This document shows positions 18,701 to 26,190 of a DNA stretch of 64,000 nt, piece by piece. Each line of letters opens with the position of its first letter. The first letter of the stretch is position 1. The notes beneath the pieces are model-generated. The model worked only from the letters and a program-made list of their open reading frames with translations, did not search any database and was not told the origin of the DNA. Origin of the DNA: Algibacter_G agarivorans (lineage in GTDB: Bacteria > Bacteroidota > Bacteroidia > Flavobacteriales > Flavobacteriaceae); NCBI RefSeq assembly GCF_039543245.1, contig NZ_BAABJJ010000029.1:136456-200455 (forward strand), in the 5' to 3' direction. Position numbers and translations under genes: made by a program.

Positions 18701-20990
18701 AACTGCTAGCCCGTTTTGTTCTGCTACATCAAATGTGATTATTTCGTCACCTTTAGATGCATTAACATTAGTGGCTACTGAAACGTCTAATGTAACTTGT
18801 GATGACGATAAAGGAACAATCACAGCCATTGCTAACGGTGGTTGGGGAACTTATGAATATGAACTAACTGGAACTTCAACAGTGGCATATTCACCTAACG
18901 GAACATTTACAAACTTATCTACTGGGCCTTACACTGTTAATGTTAGAGACGCTGGAGGATGTATTGTATCTGAAAATGTAATACTGGATTTACCAACTCC
19001 AATAGATGGAACTATTACAGCTAGCACCAATCTATTATCTTGTTTTGGCGATACCGATGCAACAATTACAATAAGTGCTGTAACAGGAGGGCAAGGCACA
19101 AATTATTCTTATACATTGAATATGGTTTCGCCAACCGTAAGTTCATCTGGGCCTCAAACATCTCCAACTTTTGATGGATTAGGAATCGGAACTTATAACG
19201 TCGTAATAGCTGATGGTTACAATTGTACGTTTACAACTGCAAATGTTACAATAACAGAACCGACTCAAATTCAGGCTAGTTTAGTAAAAGAAACATCTCA
19301 AACGTGTTTAACTAACACAACACTCACATTAAGTGCCACTGGAGGCACAGGGTCTTATGAATATAGTGATACAGCTTCCTTTACAACAGTTCTAGGAACT
19401 TTGACATCCTCGGTAACATTTCCAGTATCAGATGGGACTTATCAATATTATGTTAGGGATGCTAATGGTTGTGTAGCCAATATTTCAAATGAAATTACTA
19501 TAGATCCACTACCAACATTACTAGTAGATTTGGATGCGATGAATGCCACAATTAATTGTACTGGTGATAATACTGGAGTTATAATTGCGACTGCTCAAGG
19601 TGGTTTGGGTAATTATGTTTATACATTGCAAGACACATCTGGGAATGATATTTTGCCAGTAACTCAAAATAGTCCTGGTGTTTTTACAGAACTTCCTTCT
19701 GGAACATATCAAGTACAAGTAGATAGTGGTGATTGTTTAACAACAAGTGCACAAATCCCTATTACAGAACCTGCAACACCATTAATTGCTAATTTCATAG
19801 CTACCAATGTAACCTGTCCTGGAACAAATAATGGACGTTTAGAAATTACCGCTTCTGGTGGAACAGGCATTATAAAATATGCAATTTCACCACAATTGAA
19901 CCAGTTTTTTGAATCTCCTATTTTTGAAAATCTAACGCCTGGAAATTATCAAGCTATTGCTCAAGATGAACTAGGTTGTTTCATAATTTTCGATTTTATT
20001 ATTGAAGATCCAATACCTGTCATGCTTAATATTGTTGCAAACTCATTAGTTCCAGAAGTTTGTGATGGTGATTTAGATGGAGCATTCAGTATTGAAATTT
20101 CTGGAGGGGATTTACCTTATAGTGTAAGTTTAGATGATATTAATGGCACCTATACTACAGGAACTTTAACGCAAACACAATTTGATTTTACTGGATTAGG
20201 TGGTGGCGATCATATAGTATTTGTAAGTGATAATCTAGGTTGTTTAACGGAATGGAATATTACGTTCCCGGAATCCGTAATAATTAACCCTGAGGTTGAG
20301 GTAGAATTTGGATGTACAAATAATCTGTCTACCAATACAGTTACAGTAACAGTAGATGCTAGCATAACCAATCTAGCAGATTTGGATTACTCATTAAATG
20401 GAGGGTCTTATCAAGTTAATAATGTTTTTGTTGATGTACCACCAGGGATTGGTCATTTTATTGATGTACGACATACTAATGGTTGTATACAAAGGACTGA
20501 ATTGTTTGATATTTCTCAATTTGATGTATTAGAATTGGCATTAGATGATGGCGAAGAAATAAACCAGATTGTGGCTGCGACTTCGGGAGGTGCTGCTCCT
20601 TATGTGTACACCTTGAATGGTGAAGACTATGGAGATGAAAACACATTCCTTATTTACGAATCTGGCGACTATACGGTTACGGTAACGGATAGCAACGGTT
20701 GTTTTGCCTCTGCTACAAGGTATTTTGAATTTATTGATGTATGTATTCCAAATTATTTTACTCCTAGGAGTGAAGAATGGGGACCAGGATGTACTTCGCA
20801 ATATAAAGAGTTAACAGTTGATATTTTTGATAGATATGGAAGAAAAATAGCAACTCTAAGAGTGGGAGATAAATGGGATGGTAAATATAAGGGCATTGAA
20901 TTGCCAACAGGAGATTATTGGTACGTTGTGCAGCTAAATGACCCAAAAAATGATCGCGACTTTGTTGGGCACTTTACCCTTTATAGATAA
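12765..20990 (+). CDS. Giant SprB-like T9SS type B surface adhesin
   Basis: A 2741-aa exported protein resembling SprB, the mobile gliding adhesin of Flavobacterium. Order: signal peptide (1-25, ends GIAQ); an N-terminal region to about 365 typical of flavobacterial gliding-associated proteins (YRVVYAALYWGA); a DUF11-type module near 370-510 (LFYEITYQSVGNDNV, LKDVLPDNIVFDP); an Ig-like part near 525-600; then about 22 SprB-type repeats to about 2600, each starting around a cysteine (TCFGDNNGAFEI, SCFGDTDATITI, TCPGTNNGRLEI) and closing with G-T-Y-x-(V/I)-x-(V/I)-x-D-x-x-(G/N)-C. The T9SS type B C-terminal domain is at 2659-2741 (IPNYFTPRSEEW, IFDRYGRKIATL, KWDGKYKGIELPTGDYWYVV). A PorP/SprF gene follows, as sprF follows sprB. 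Orthology to SprB itself is not proven. Confidence 0.88.
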   Translation: MKKSTYYKLVFIVLFLLLGIKGIAQTYKTFSIRKNMDVKGSMLVVGNNILGESNAPFNNDTVDNQDISMQYIDIDNDVTTFNSSGAELLMPIQPDGNPTTCYRVVYAALYWGAVLQDGSRTDINKVKFKLPESTTYVDIDGEIIYDAFVDPIIAEDSEPGNTPYACYADVTDLLSGLSSNIEGDYTVANVISSEGSNYSTGLSAGWTLFVIYENPNLHMKSFTSFDGFSHIFDGHYEEVPVTGFTTPQSGPIDLQFAYAALDGDKTKRATKLEINGKEVTTPLRPANKFFGSVIENNNGISNPRTPSGTNTLGYDTGFLEIFGAEPEYIKNNVSSASFTLQVARGQADPIFAFFSAFAVDIIAPDIDLTKIVVNTAGDDIDGADVNLGQNLFYEITYQSVGNDNVTQFTLKDVLPDNIVFDPLTDIDLSNAGGATLQSYDPVTRTLIFNIPDSSVEVNDPEFVIRIAVQVVPNCYDLSQACSNEIKNQAFATYRGVINPAIIQDEGSFASVECLGTPGSTNFLVDISNCTFERNEVLCGASVILTASDGYDSYSWSTSQTGTPVISTDQTYTATETGTYYVSNTTSSTCISIEETINVIPYGNTVTNPIIPFADLLPICPNDGKVLPYIFLCGANATRSINTGISDASSVIWEKLDENSCPALTIDDCANENSECTWNQIAMGPDYVANTSGQFRIVINYPGGCFSIFYFNVYQNLLNPTATSKDIICTTPGEITVGGVPSGYEYSIDGSNYQTSNVFSINTANYYIIYIRQIGVDTNPCIFETPSVYVRARDFMVSTFVTQPYCYGDKGTIKLAANDALPQYYFSISEGGILINSVGPIMESDYTFANLNPGTYTYTVSTDDGCTFSDDIIIIEPPLLTATVALTKPLSCTDGELTVYPVGGAPPYIYYVNSASISQDSPIIAASTPGVYDITVIDSNNCSATTSITVEGILPPEFTVTSTNILCADSTDGTITFNVTNANGNTLEYSIDGGTTFFNSQVFTGLSTGNYSAVVQYMIGADVCLSDPQPIIIAAPTPITGTATATPYTCSADGTINVSGASGGTGTLLYSLDGVIFQAGNTFTGLTDGTYTITIQDANSCTFVLAPITLDPLNPPTDLTFSNTPLSCPAMTSDVTLAGITGGTTPLEYQIIAPAASATAYQTSNVFAGLTPDTYTFQVRDAYNCVYSESFTIPPLPPLNLSTIVTKDLDCTTSPDGIISGTISGGTAPFTYAVSFNGGAYGSSITVTGASFNHTATTDGTYQFQITDANGCTAESGIQTINVISLPEITSVVQTQPILCNGDSNAAIEITINNTVGTPQFVINVNNDSTGTDYGTQTSGLPAGDYTITLTDANSCTDIETITIAEPTPIVVSSTALPITCGALGVSKGSVIVNSVTGGTAPYNYFVTGTNGYSASELNASGTISTTFDVVDFGLYQINVVDSNGCSNLVQDVLVASPPNDLDISINTTADCITGGEAVVDIGTTLVGTGPFFFDIYRGVVPPPPPGGTWVAEDSFGSQNATFTGLIPGVTYTFIVYDASTGCSYYETATAPVPTNSTLTGSALTSNNITCIGSADGNVSFTVNSIYGVSTDISYEIFDSLSLITTAVSGTGTVPASGTLSVSNLGPLSFGTYFVLITETTGPNTGCSVVTIPFNITESAIDLDISATVDNNANCNPNSGVINAIATDGTPPYLYQLTTSATAPLATDPSWGAASTFNVNANSYYVHVIDAYGCIKSTPVLVLTSDPEPVITATLNNQCMVTEGNFEIDVTLTTIGIAPYSYSIDGGAFQTRTAPFSISNLSSGTHTVEIQDANGCGNLVSVDIETPIGLTPAVTALPTCNDNDGQITITGYGGTGSYTYAISPNPASITLSGNMFSGVPFGTYTVTITDASTLCSEDVTIVLPASIPPAFTTTSTAVTCFGDNNGAFEINVSGYSGPYTYEVFDSSSVSVLGIVSANTSTNPETVTGLLAGTYSVVIIETASPFCSATSNVIISSPLDALTLVATETSNVTCDDDKGTITAIANGGWGTYEYELTGTSTVAYSPNGTFTNLSTGPYTVNVRDAGGCIVSENVILDLPTPIDGTITASTNLLSCFGDTDATITISAVTGGQGTNYSYTLNMVSPTVSSSGPQTSPTFDGLGIGTYNVVIADGYNCTFTTANVTITEPTQIQASLVKETSQTCLTNTTLTLSATGGTGSYEYSDTASFTTVLGTLTSSVTFPVSDGTYQYYVRDANGCVANISNEITIDPLPTLLVDLDAMNATINCTGDNTGVIIATAQGGLGNYVYTLQDTSGNDILPVTQNSPGVFTELPSGTYQVQVDSGDCLTTSAQIPITEPATPLIANFIATNVTCPGTNNGRLEITASGGTGIIKYAISPQLNQFFESPIFENLTPGNYQAIAQDELGCFIIFDFIIEDPIPVMLNIVANSLVPEVCDGDLDGAFSIEISGGDLPYSVSLDDINGTYTTGTLTQTQFDFTGLGGGDHIVFVSDNLGCLTEWNITFPESVIINPEVEVEFGCTNNLSTNTVTVTVDASITNLADLDYSLNGGSYQVNNVFVDVPPGIGHFIDVRHTNGCIQRTELFDISQFDVLELALDDGEEINQIVAATSGGAAPYVYTLNGEDYGDENTFLIYESGDYTVTVTDSNGCFASATRYFEFIDVCIPNYFTPRSEEWGPGCTSQYKELTVDIFDRYGRKIATLRVGDKWDGKYKGIELPTGDYWYVVQLNDPKNDRDFVGHFTLYR

Positions 20991-21026
20991 CAAAAATTAG
21001 TGCTGTTACCCTCTAAATTAAGAATT

Positions 21027-22010
21027 ATGCAAATACAAAAACTATACATATATTTACTTCTACTGGTTATAGCAAATGGCTATGGACAAGAGTTAAATTT
21101 ACCTGTTTTTACTCAGTATTTAGCAGATAACAACTTTGTAGTCTCACCAACTTATGCCGGTATTGGCGATAATTTAAAAATTAGAGCAAATGGTTTAACA
21201 CAATGGGTTGGAATAAAAGGCGCACCAGATAATCAATCCATTTATGGTGATGCTAGAATTGCAGATCGAACAGGTGTTGGGTTGTCATTGTATAACGATA
21301 GAAATGGTAATACGATTCAAACCGGGGCTAAATTTTCTTTTGCACATCACCTTACGCTAGATTATTATTCAAAACAATATTTATCGTTCGGTATTTCTTA
21401 TAACATTAATAATTTTAGAGTAGACACCAGTAAATTTCATAATGGAGATGGTTTGCCAATTAGCAATCCATTAATTACAGATGATAGGCGGACTTCAAAT
21501 AACAATTTTGATGTTGGTGCTTTATACAGATTCAAAGGGTTCTTTTTAAGCTTTAATGCAAATAATATTCTTTCTAAAAAACTAGATGAAAAAATTAGAA
21601 TATCGGAACCAAACTTACTTTTAAACTATCAAGTATATTCAGGATACACATTTAGAGGTCCGAAAAAGAGCGGATTAGAATTTGAACCTTCAATATATTA
21701 TCAAATGTTTAGTAGTGATAGACGTTCTAGTACCGATGTGAATTTTAAATTCAGAAAGTATAATAGAAACGAAGATTATTTTTGGGCAGGTATATCCTAT
21801 AGATTTCTTAACGACCAGTTCTTAAAGCCATTAAACATAGGACCTATGGTAGGTTTTCAGAAGTCTATTTTCTATTTTGGATATGCGTATCAAATAACCA
21901 CTAACGAATTATCTGCATACAATTCTGGAACCCATGTAGTTACTATTGGTCTTAACTTTTTACAGGGTATTAGTAATTGTCCGTGCGTGCAAAGTGCCGT
22001 GCGTAAATAA
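21027..22010 (+). CDS. PorP/SprF-family T9SS outer-membrane protein
   Basis: A 327-aa outer-membrane protein with signal peptide IYLLLLVIANGYGQ and the family's opening LPVFTQYLADNNFVVSPTYAG, followed by alternating strands and a C-terminal strand HVVTIGLNFLQ. This is the usual length for PorP/SprF proteins. The ATG at 21027 is chosen over an in-frame GTG at 21000, because the signal peptide begins there. It starts 36 bp after the giant adhesin gene, with no terminator between. By analogy with SprF, which is needed for SprB secretion, it is probably the dedicated partner of the upstream adhesin. Confidence 0.9.
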   Translation: MQIQKLYIYLLLLVIANGYGQELNLPVFTQYLADNNFVVSPTYAGIGDNLKIRANGLTQWVGIKGAPDNQSIYGDARIADRTGVGLSLYNDRNGNTIQTGAKFSFAHHLTLDYYSKQYLSFGISYNINNFRVDTSKFHNGDGLPISNPLITDDRRTSNNNFDVGALYRFKGFFLSFNANNILSKKLDEKIRISEPNLLLNYQVYSGYTFRGPKKSGLEFEPSIYYQMFSSDRRSSTDVNFKFRKYNRNEDYFWAGISYRFLNDQFLKPLNIGPMVGFQKSIFYFGYAYQITTNELSAYNSGTHVVTIGLNFLQGISNCPCVQSAVRK

Positions 22011-22154
22011 TTTATCCCTTTTTTCTTGCAAGTCCGATCAGATGAGTTGAAGTCATTTATTTTGCATCAGGCACTCCTTTCTTTTTAAGAGGAAAAGTGT
22101 CTCTTAGGTTAAAAAAAATGATGTTTTAACCAATTTAAAGTCAAAATATAATCA

Positions 22155-22218
22155 AAACTTGTTCCTCCCTTTTCTTTAAAGCGAGGACAATTTCGATTTC
22201 ATCGAAATTAGGAGGGTT
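22155..22218. repeat. Palindromic dispersed element, copy 2 of 3
   Basis: Shares AACTTGTTCCTCCCTTTT, AGGACAATTTCGATTTC and ATCGAAATTAGGAGGGTT with copies 1 and 3. It lies in the gap between the convergent second PorP/SprF and glutamine cyclotransferase genes. The first stem (CTCCCTTTT with AAAGCGAGG) is weaker than in copy 3, whereas the second hairpin is intact. Confidence 0.75.
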
Positions 22219-22293
22219 TGAAAAATATTATAAGGGGTTTTCAACTTCCTGATAGTGTACAATGAATTTGGTTTTGGGATTACTTTTAGATTT

Positions 22294-23328
22294 CTATTTC
22301 TCAATAATTTCAACCTCAAACAACTTATCCCAACGTTTACCAGTTACAAAAATAGTTTTCGTTTTAGGATTATAAGCTATACCGTTTAAAACATCTAAAC
22401 CTTCATGTTGTTTAACTTTTTTCTTTAAAGGGGTAAAGTCAATAACCCCAATTACTGCACCATTTTTCGGATTAATGATGGCTACACCATTCTTTTGATA
22501 GCGGTTAGCATATATTTTGCCATCAATCCATTCCATTTCATTAATTCCAATAATTTTTCCTTTGTTAGTGTATACTTGGATAAATTCTTGTTCAATTAAA
22601 GTTTCAGGATCTAAAAGCCATATTTTCTCTGTGCCGTCACTTTTATAGATTATTTTATCATTATTACATAATCCCCAACCTTGTTTGCTGTTTCCATATT
22701 TAAAACTGCTTAGTTTTTCAAAAGTGTTTACATCATAAACAAAGCCTGTACCTTCTTGCCATGTTAGCTGATACACTTTGTTATTTAATATAGTAAGGCC
22801 TTCTCCAAAATATTCATCAGCTAGATTAATGTTTTTAATGACTTTACCTGTTTTATAATCTAGTTTTCTTAGTTTAGATTCTTTGTACTGACCCGTACTT
22901 TCATAAAGTGTATCACCAAAAAACTCTATGCCTTGCGTGTAAGATGTTATATCGTGTGGATATTCGTTAATAATTTTATAAGTGTAAACTTTTGGCGTAT
23001 CACTATTCAAAATGGTTATAGCAGAAGTTGTTACTTCCTTTTCGCCATTAAAGTAAACCGTAGCTTCAATTGTTTGCTTGCCTAGTTTAACGTTTTTTAA
23101 TATAAAGTTGTCTGTAGTGCGGTTACCTTCTAAAGTGTAAATAACGGAGTCTATAGTATGATTTTTTTTGTTCTCTAAAGAAAGTTTTAAGGTTTTATTA
23201 TTAGAAATATTACCCTTTTCAGCGTTTGTTTCAATAGTGAAATCACTTTTTTTCTGACCAGAGTTTGAACCACAAGACATAAGGATTCCGCTTAAAAATA
23301 TGATTGTTAGATATTTGTAGGTATTCAT
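22294..23328 (-). CDS. Glutamine cyclotransferase-family lipoprotein (glutaminyl-peptide cyclotransferase)
   Basis: This family cyclises N-terminal Gln to pyroglutamate and has a five-bladed propeller fold. The 344-aa protein has a lipoprotein signal (IFLSGILMSCGSN, lipid on Cys19), an N-terminal Ig-like stretch of about 90 residues, then the catalytic domain: YPHDITSYTQGIEFFGDTLY, ESTGQYKESKLRKLD, YFGEGLTILNNKVYQLTWQE and the end NGIAYNPKTKTIFVTGKRWD. The motif T-Q-G-(I/L)-x-(F/Y) and Y-E-S-T-G are characteristic. It probably acts in the periplasm; cyclised N-termini are common on exported Bacteroidota proteins. It is monocistronic, convergent with the PorP/SprF gene, and divergent from ffs. 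Confidence 0.9.
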   Translation of the reverse strand: MNTYKYLTIIFLSGILMSCGSNSGQKKSDFTIETNAEKGNISNNKTLKLSLENKKNHTIDSVIYTLEGNRTTDNFILKNVKLGKQTIEATVYFNGEKEVTTSAITILNSDTPKVYTYKIINEYPHDITSYTQGIEFFGDTLYESTGQYKESKLRKLDYKTGKVIKNINLADEYFGEGLTILNNKVYQLTWQEGTGFVYDVNTFEKLSSFKYGNSKQGWGLCNNDKIIYKSDGTEKIWLLDPETLIEQEFIQVYTNKGKIIGINEMEWIDGKIYANRYQKNGVAIINPKNGAVIGVIDFTPLKKKVKQHEGLDVLNGIAYNPKTKTIFVTGKRWDKLFEVEIIEK

Positions 23329-23382
23329 TTTAAACTTTTAATTTGAAGCAAGATATTTATTTAAAATCAGTTTAAAAAATCA

Positions 23383-23412
23383 TTGTGAAAATTTTAAAAG
23401 GTTGTATCTTTG
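23383..23412 (+). promoter_or_regulatory. Promoter of the SRP RNA gene
   Basis: TTG at 23383-23385, exactly 19 bp, then TATCTTTG at 23405-23412: a full consensus Bacteroidota housekeeping promoter. The expected start at about 23418 coincides with the 5' end of the SRP RNA closing stem (GGCAAG at 23418-23423). Confidence 0.85.
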
Positions 23413-23417
23413 CCACT

Positions 23418-23518
23418 GGCAAGTCCTACACAACCAGCTCCTGTTGAATCCTCCAGGTCGGGAACGAAGCAAAGGTAAATGGTCGTAGCGGTGTGATGTA
23501 GGTAGCTTGCCTTTTTTT
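23418..23518 (+). ncRNA. ffs: Signal recognition particle RNA, small bacterial (4.5S) type
   Basis: The RNA that binds Ffh and targets membrane and exported proteins to FtsY. The conserved apical part is plain: ATCCTCCAGGTCGGGAACG followed by AAGCAAAGGTAA, matching the universal CAGG(T/N)C-GGAA-GAAGCA(G/A)(C/A)GGTA core. The ends pair: GGCAAG (23418-23423) with CTTGCC (23506-23511), and CCTACA with TGTAGG. A T-run at 23512-23518 ends transcription. A consensus promoter sits at the right distance upstream. Length is about 100 nt, as in other Bacteroidota. The antisense reading frame across it is not a gene. Confidence 0.95.
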
Positions 23519-23573
23519 GTGCGCTAAATTGAGATTTTATAAGCATAGCGAAATGAAATATTTTAATTTTGTA

Positions 23574-23596
23574 CATTCCCACGAAGGTGGGAATCT
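23574..23596 (+). repeat. 23-nt hairpin repeat, copy a
   Basis: Form CATTCCCACGAAGG followed by TGGGAATCT. Stem TTCCCAC with GTGGGAA around a short loop. One of five copies in the window with compensatory stem changes (others at 23654, 46200, 52732 and 58235). It lies just downstream of ffs. Confidence 0.7.
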
Positions 23597-23608
23597 TAAT
23601 TTAAACTT

Positions 23609-23642
23609 AAATCTTGAAAGCTTTTGCGAATCAAGATTTTTT
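23609..23642 (+). terminator. Terminator-like hairpin downstream of ffs
   Basis: AAATCTTGA (23609-23617) pairs with TCAAGATTT (23631-23639), followed by a T-run to 23642. It may be a back-up terminator between ffs and the dehydrogenase gene. Confidence 0.5.
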
Positions 23643-23653
23643 AGCTTATTGAA

Positions 23654-23676
23654 CATTTTCATGAAGATGGAAATCT
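23654..23676 (+). repeat. 23-nt hairpin repeat, copy b
   Basis: Form CATTTTCATGAAGA followed by TGGAAATCT. Relative to copy a, the stem has changed on both sides (CAC/GTG to CAT/ATG), keeping pairing. Confidence 0.65.
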
Positions 23677-23738
23677 CATTATTTTAAGTTGTATTTTTAT
23701 AAAATTCAATTTCATACTTATAATTTTTTATTCAAAAT

Positions 23739-24542
23739 ATGTCTAAAGTTGTTTTAATTACAGGAGGGTCTTCAGGTATAGGTAAGTCTATAGGAGAATA
23801 CTTAAATGAAAAAGGATTTAAGGTTTATGGGACCAGCAGAAATCCAGAAAAGTATAAGGACAGTTGTTTTCCTATTTTGGCTTTAGATGTTTCAAATATG
23901 GCCTCAATTAAACTTGCTGTTACTACCATCATTGAAAAAGAAAACAAATTAGATATTGTTATTAATAATGCTGGAGCTGGAATTACAGGCCCCATTGAAG
24001 AAATTCCAGAAGAAGAAATTAAAAACAACTTTGATACCAATTTTTTTGGACCTATTAATGTTATTAAAGCTGTATTACCAAAGATGCGTGAGCAAAATTC
24101 TGGTTTAATAATAAATATAACTTCTATTGCGGGTTATATGGGACTACCATACAGAGGTGTTTATAGTGCTAGTAAAGGTGCTTTAGAACTTTTAACAGAA
24201 GCTTTTAGAATGGAGTTAAAAGACTTTAATATTAAAATGACTAACGTAGCCCCAGGAGATTTTGCAACTAATATTGCGGCTGGTAGATACCATGCGCCAT
24301 TGCTTGATAATTCGCCTTACAAAAAGCCTTATGGAGATACGTTAGATTTAATGAATACCCATGTTGATAATGGCAGCAATCCAAACATTATGGCAAAGGC
24401 TGTTTATAAAATCATTAAGACACCAAACCCTAAAGTGCATTATAAAGTAGGGGAGTTTATGCAGAAATTCTCTATTGTTCTAAAACGAATTTTACCTGAT
24501 AAAGTTTATGAAAAGCTTTTGATGAACCACTATAAGTTATGA
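23739..24542 (+). CDS. SDR-family NAD(P)-dependent oxidoreductase
   Basis: A 267-aa classical short-chain dehydrogenase/reductase. The dinucleotide motif TGGSSGIG is at residues 8-15, NNAG at 76-79, catalytic Ser129 in NITSIAG, and Tyr142 and Lys146 in YSASK. There is no signal peptide, so it is cytoplasmic. The C-terminal stretch (KFSIVLKRILPDKVYEKLLM) resembles SDRs acting on lipid-like or ketone substrates, but the substrate cannot be read from sequence. It is flanked by ffs upstream and converges with the thioredoxin-fold lipoprotein gene; it appears to be a single-gene unit. Confidence 0.9.
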   Translation: MSKVVLITGGSSGIGKSIGEYLNEKGFKVYGTSRNPEKYKDSCFPILALDVSNMASIKLAVTTIIEKENKLDIVINNAGAGITGPIEEIPEEEIKNNFDTNFFGPINVIKAVLPKMREQNSGLIINITSIAGYMGLPYRGVYSASKGALELLTEAFRMELKDFNIKMTNVAPGDFATNIAAGRYHAPLLDNSPYKKPYGDTLDLMNTHVDNGSNPNIMAKAVYKIIKTPNPKVHYKVGEFMQKFSIVLKRILPDKVYEKLLMNHYKL

Positions 24543-24576
24543 TTTAAAAAAGTATAAGTTTCTAACTTCTAACTTG

Positions 24577-26001
24577 TCATCTATTTATCAAACCAAGCAG
24601 TTGTTCTTCAAAATGTATTGAAAAAAGATTTGTATTGTTATTAATAATCTTTTTATTCTTATCAATAATGATTGTTTTAGTCATAGGGTGTATGGCTAAA
24701 ATTTCAGAAGTTTCTACGGGGTTTTTAAACTGATATTCGTTAGTAGAATCAAACCCATGCTCAAGAAGCATTTTCTTAGAATTATCTAAACCATATGCAT
24801 CTACATTTATAGTAATGAATTTTATTTCTGGATACTTTACTTTTAATTCTTTCAGCTTATAATGACTTTCTTTAAAATGTTCATAATAAATTTGAGACCA
24901 AAAACTAACCACTGTTGGTGTTTGTATTGCTGAATTAATTTCAATTTCGCCAGCATTATAATCAACAAGATTTATAGGTGGTAATTTTGATCCTTCTTTT
25001 AAATTGTTTAAAGAATTTGCATAGCGTACCATCATTTTTTTTCCTTCTTCACTTTTGCTTTTACTTAAGTAAGACTCTAAAATAGCATTGTTTTTCTCTT
25101 CATTTTTACACTTCGATAGGTAACTCATAGTGAAATGATATAACAAATCATCTTTAATAGAAGTGTTTGTTACCAAGCTGTCTATAAGTTTAAGTCTGTC
25201 TAAATTGTAGCACAACGACCCTCTGTTAAACGATTGGTTATCAGAATGGTTATTATGAGATTTAAGGGCTAAATTACTAAAGTTGTGTCTTAAGAATGTA
25301 CTGTAATTAAAATAATTACTTAAAAATTCATCGTTATAATTAATGTCTTTTCTATAATCATAAAAATTATCAGGTAATGATTTTAAAATAGCCATTTTAT
25401 TTTTACCATAGTGCCAAAAAGGATATACTTCTTTACTTGAATAATACCGATAATCTATGTTTGCTTGAGCATATTTTTCAAACAAAGGAGATGGTTTATG
25501 TTTTCTTGTGAATGTTTCAAGTGTTTTAATTTTAGATGCTCGTATAGAATCTACGTATTTTTGAAAAGCATGAGGGTTTAATTGGCAGAGTTTTATATTG
25601 TGCTTTTCTTCCTTTTCGTTTTCTAAAAACTCATTAATCAAATAGTTGTTTTTTTTATCGCCTATGCCTGTAAAAACCAACGATTCATCAAAATCTAAAG
25701 TGTTTAATCTAAAAAGCACACTATCTTTTGGTTCGAGCAAAATCATTTGATACTCGCCACCATGTCTAAAAGTATACAGACCTTGCTGTATATTGTTAAC
25801 TTTATGAAGAAACCTATTTCGACCATCTAGCGTAATGGTATCAACAATGCTTTTATCTTTATATAGTATGACGTAGTCTGTATTTGGGTTAATAATTTCG
25901 CCGCCAAGATATGCATAATCAATTGTGGTTTCATTACCATCTTTTTTGCAGCCGAAAAAAAATGCTATGAGAATTAATATAAATGTAAAATATAACTTCA
26001 T
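24577..26001 (-). CDS. Thioredoxin-fold lipoprotein lacking the redox cysteines (TlpA/ResA-like)
   Basis: A 474-aa lipoprotein (lipobox AFFFGC, lipid on Cys18) with the Bacteroidota layout of an N-terminal beta domain (GGEIINPNTDYVILYKDKSI), a long helical middle part and a C-terminal thioredoxin-like domain from about residue 335 (LPPINLVDYNAGEIEINS, TVVSFWSQIYYEH, YPEIKFITINVD). Where TlpA-type reductases have W-C-x-x-C, this protein reads W-S-Q-I-Y, so it cannot do thiol redox chemistry. It is presumably periplasmic, on the inner or outer membrane. A TATTTTTG -7 element (plus-strand CAAAAATA at 26031-26038) lies upstream. Function unknown; perhaps a binding or chaperone role. Confidence 0.78.
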   Translation of the reverse strand: MKLYFTFILILIAFFFGCKKDGNETTIDYAYLGGEIINPNTDYVILYKDKSIVDTITLDGRNRFLHKVNNIQQGLYTFRHGGEYQMILLEPKDSVLFRLNTLDFDESLVFTGIGDKKNNYLINEFLENEKEEKHNIKLCQLNPHAFQKYVDSIRASKIKTLETFTRKHKPSPLFEKYAQANIDYRYYSSKEVYPFWHYGKNKMAILKSLPDNFYDYRKDINYNDEFLSNYFNYSTFLRHNFSNLALKSHNNHSDNQSFNRGSLCYNLDRLKLIDSLVTNTSIKDDLLYHFTMSYLSKCKNEEKNNAILESYLSKSKSEEGKKMMVRYANSLNNLKEGSKLPPINLVDYNAGEIEINSAIQTPTVVSFWSQIYYEHFKESHYKLKELKVKYPEIKFITINVDAYGLDNSKKMLLEHGFDSTNEYQFKNPVETSEILAIHPMTKTIIIDKNKKIINNNTNLFSIHFEEQLLGLINR

Positions 26002-26160
26002 AAATCCCTTCTGAGTGTATTTTATATAAACAAAAATATAGCTTGTATTTATAAAGTCCTGTTAATGCGTTGTTAAATGTTTACTAAACAAAAAACTGCT
26101 TAAAAGCTTTAAATACTTAAAATTAGAGGCTCTAAGTTTCGTCTTATGAGTGTAATTTTC

Positions 26161-26168
26161 TACTTTTG
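26161..26168 (+). promoter_or_regulatory. -7 promoter element of the ABC-F gene
   Basis: TACTTTTG matches TAnnTTTG. The -33 region has only a weak TTTCG. Transcription should start near 26174, about 17 nt before the ATG at 26191; this supports the internal start over the upstream ATG at 26146, which lies upstream of the promoter. Confidence 0.6.
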
Positions 26169-26190
26169 CAAAAAAATTAAAATAACCCTT

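Noticed and set aside
23394..23582. Minus-strand open frame of 62 codons across ffs
   Set aside because: It is antisense to the SRP RNA, whose structure and promoter explain the sequence.
26146..26190. Upstream start for the ABC-F gene
   Set aside because: The -7 element TACTTTTG at 26161-26168 would lie inside the coding region; the family begins at the ATG at 26191.
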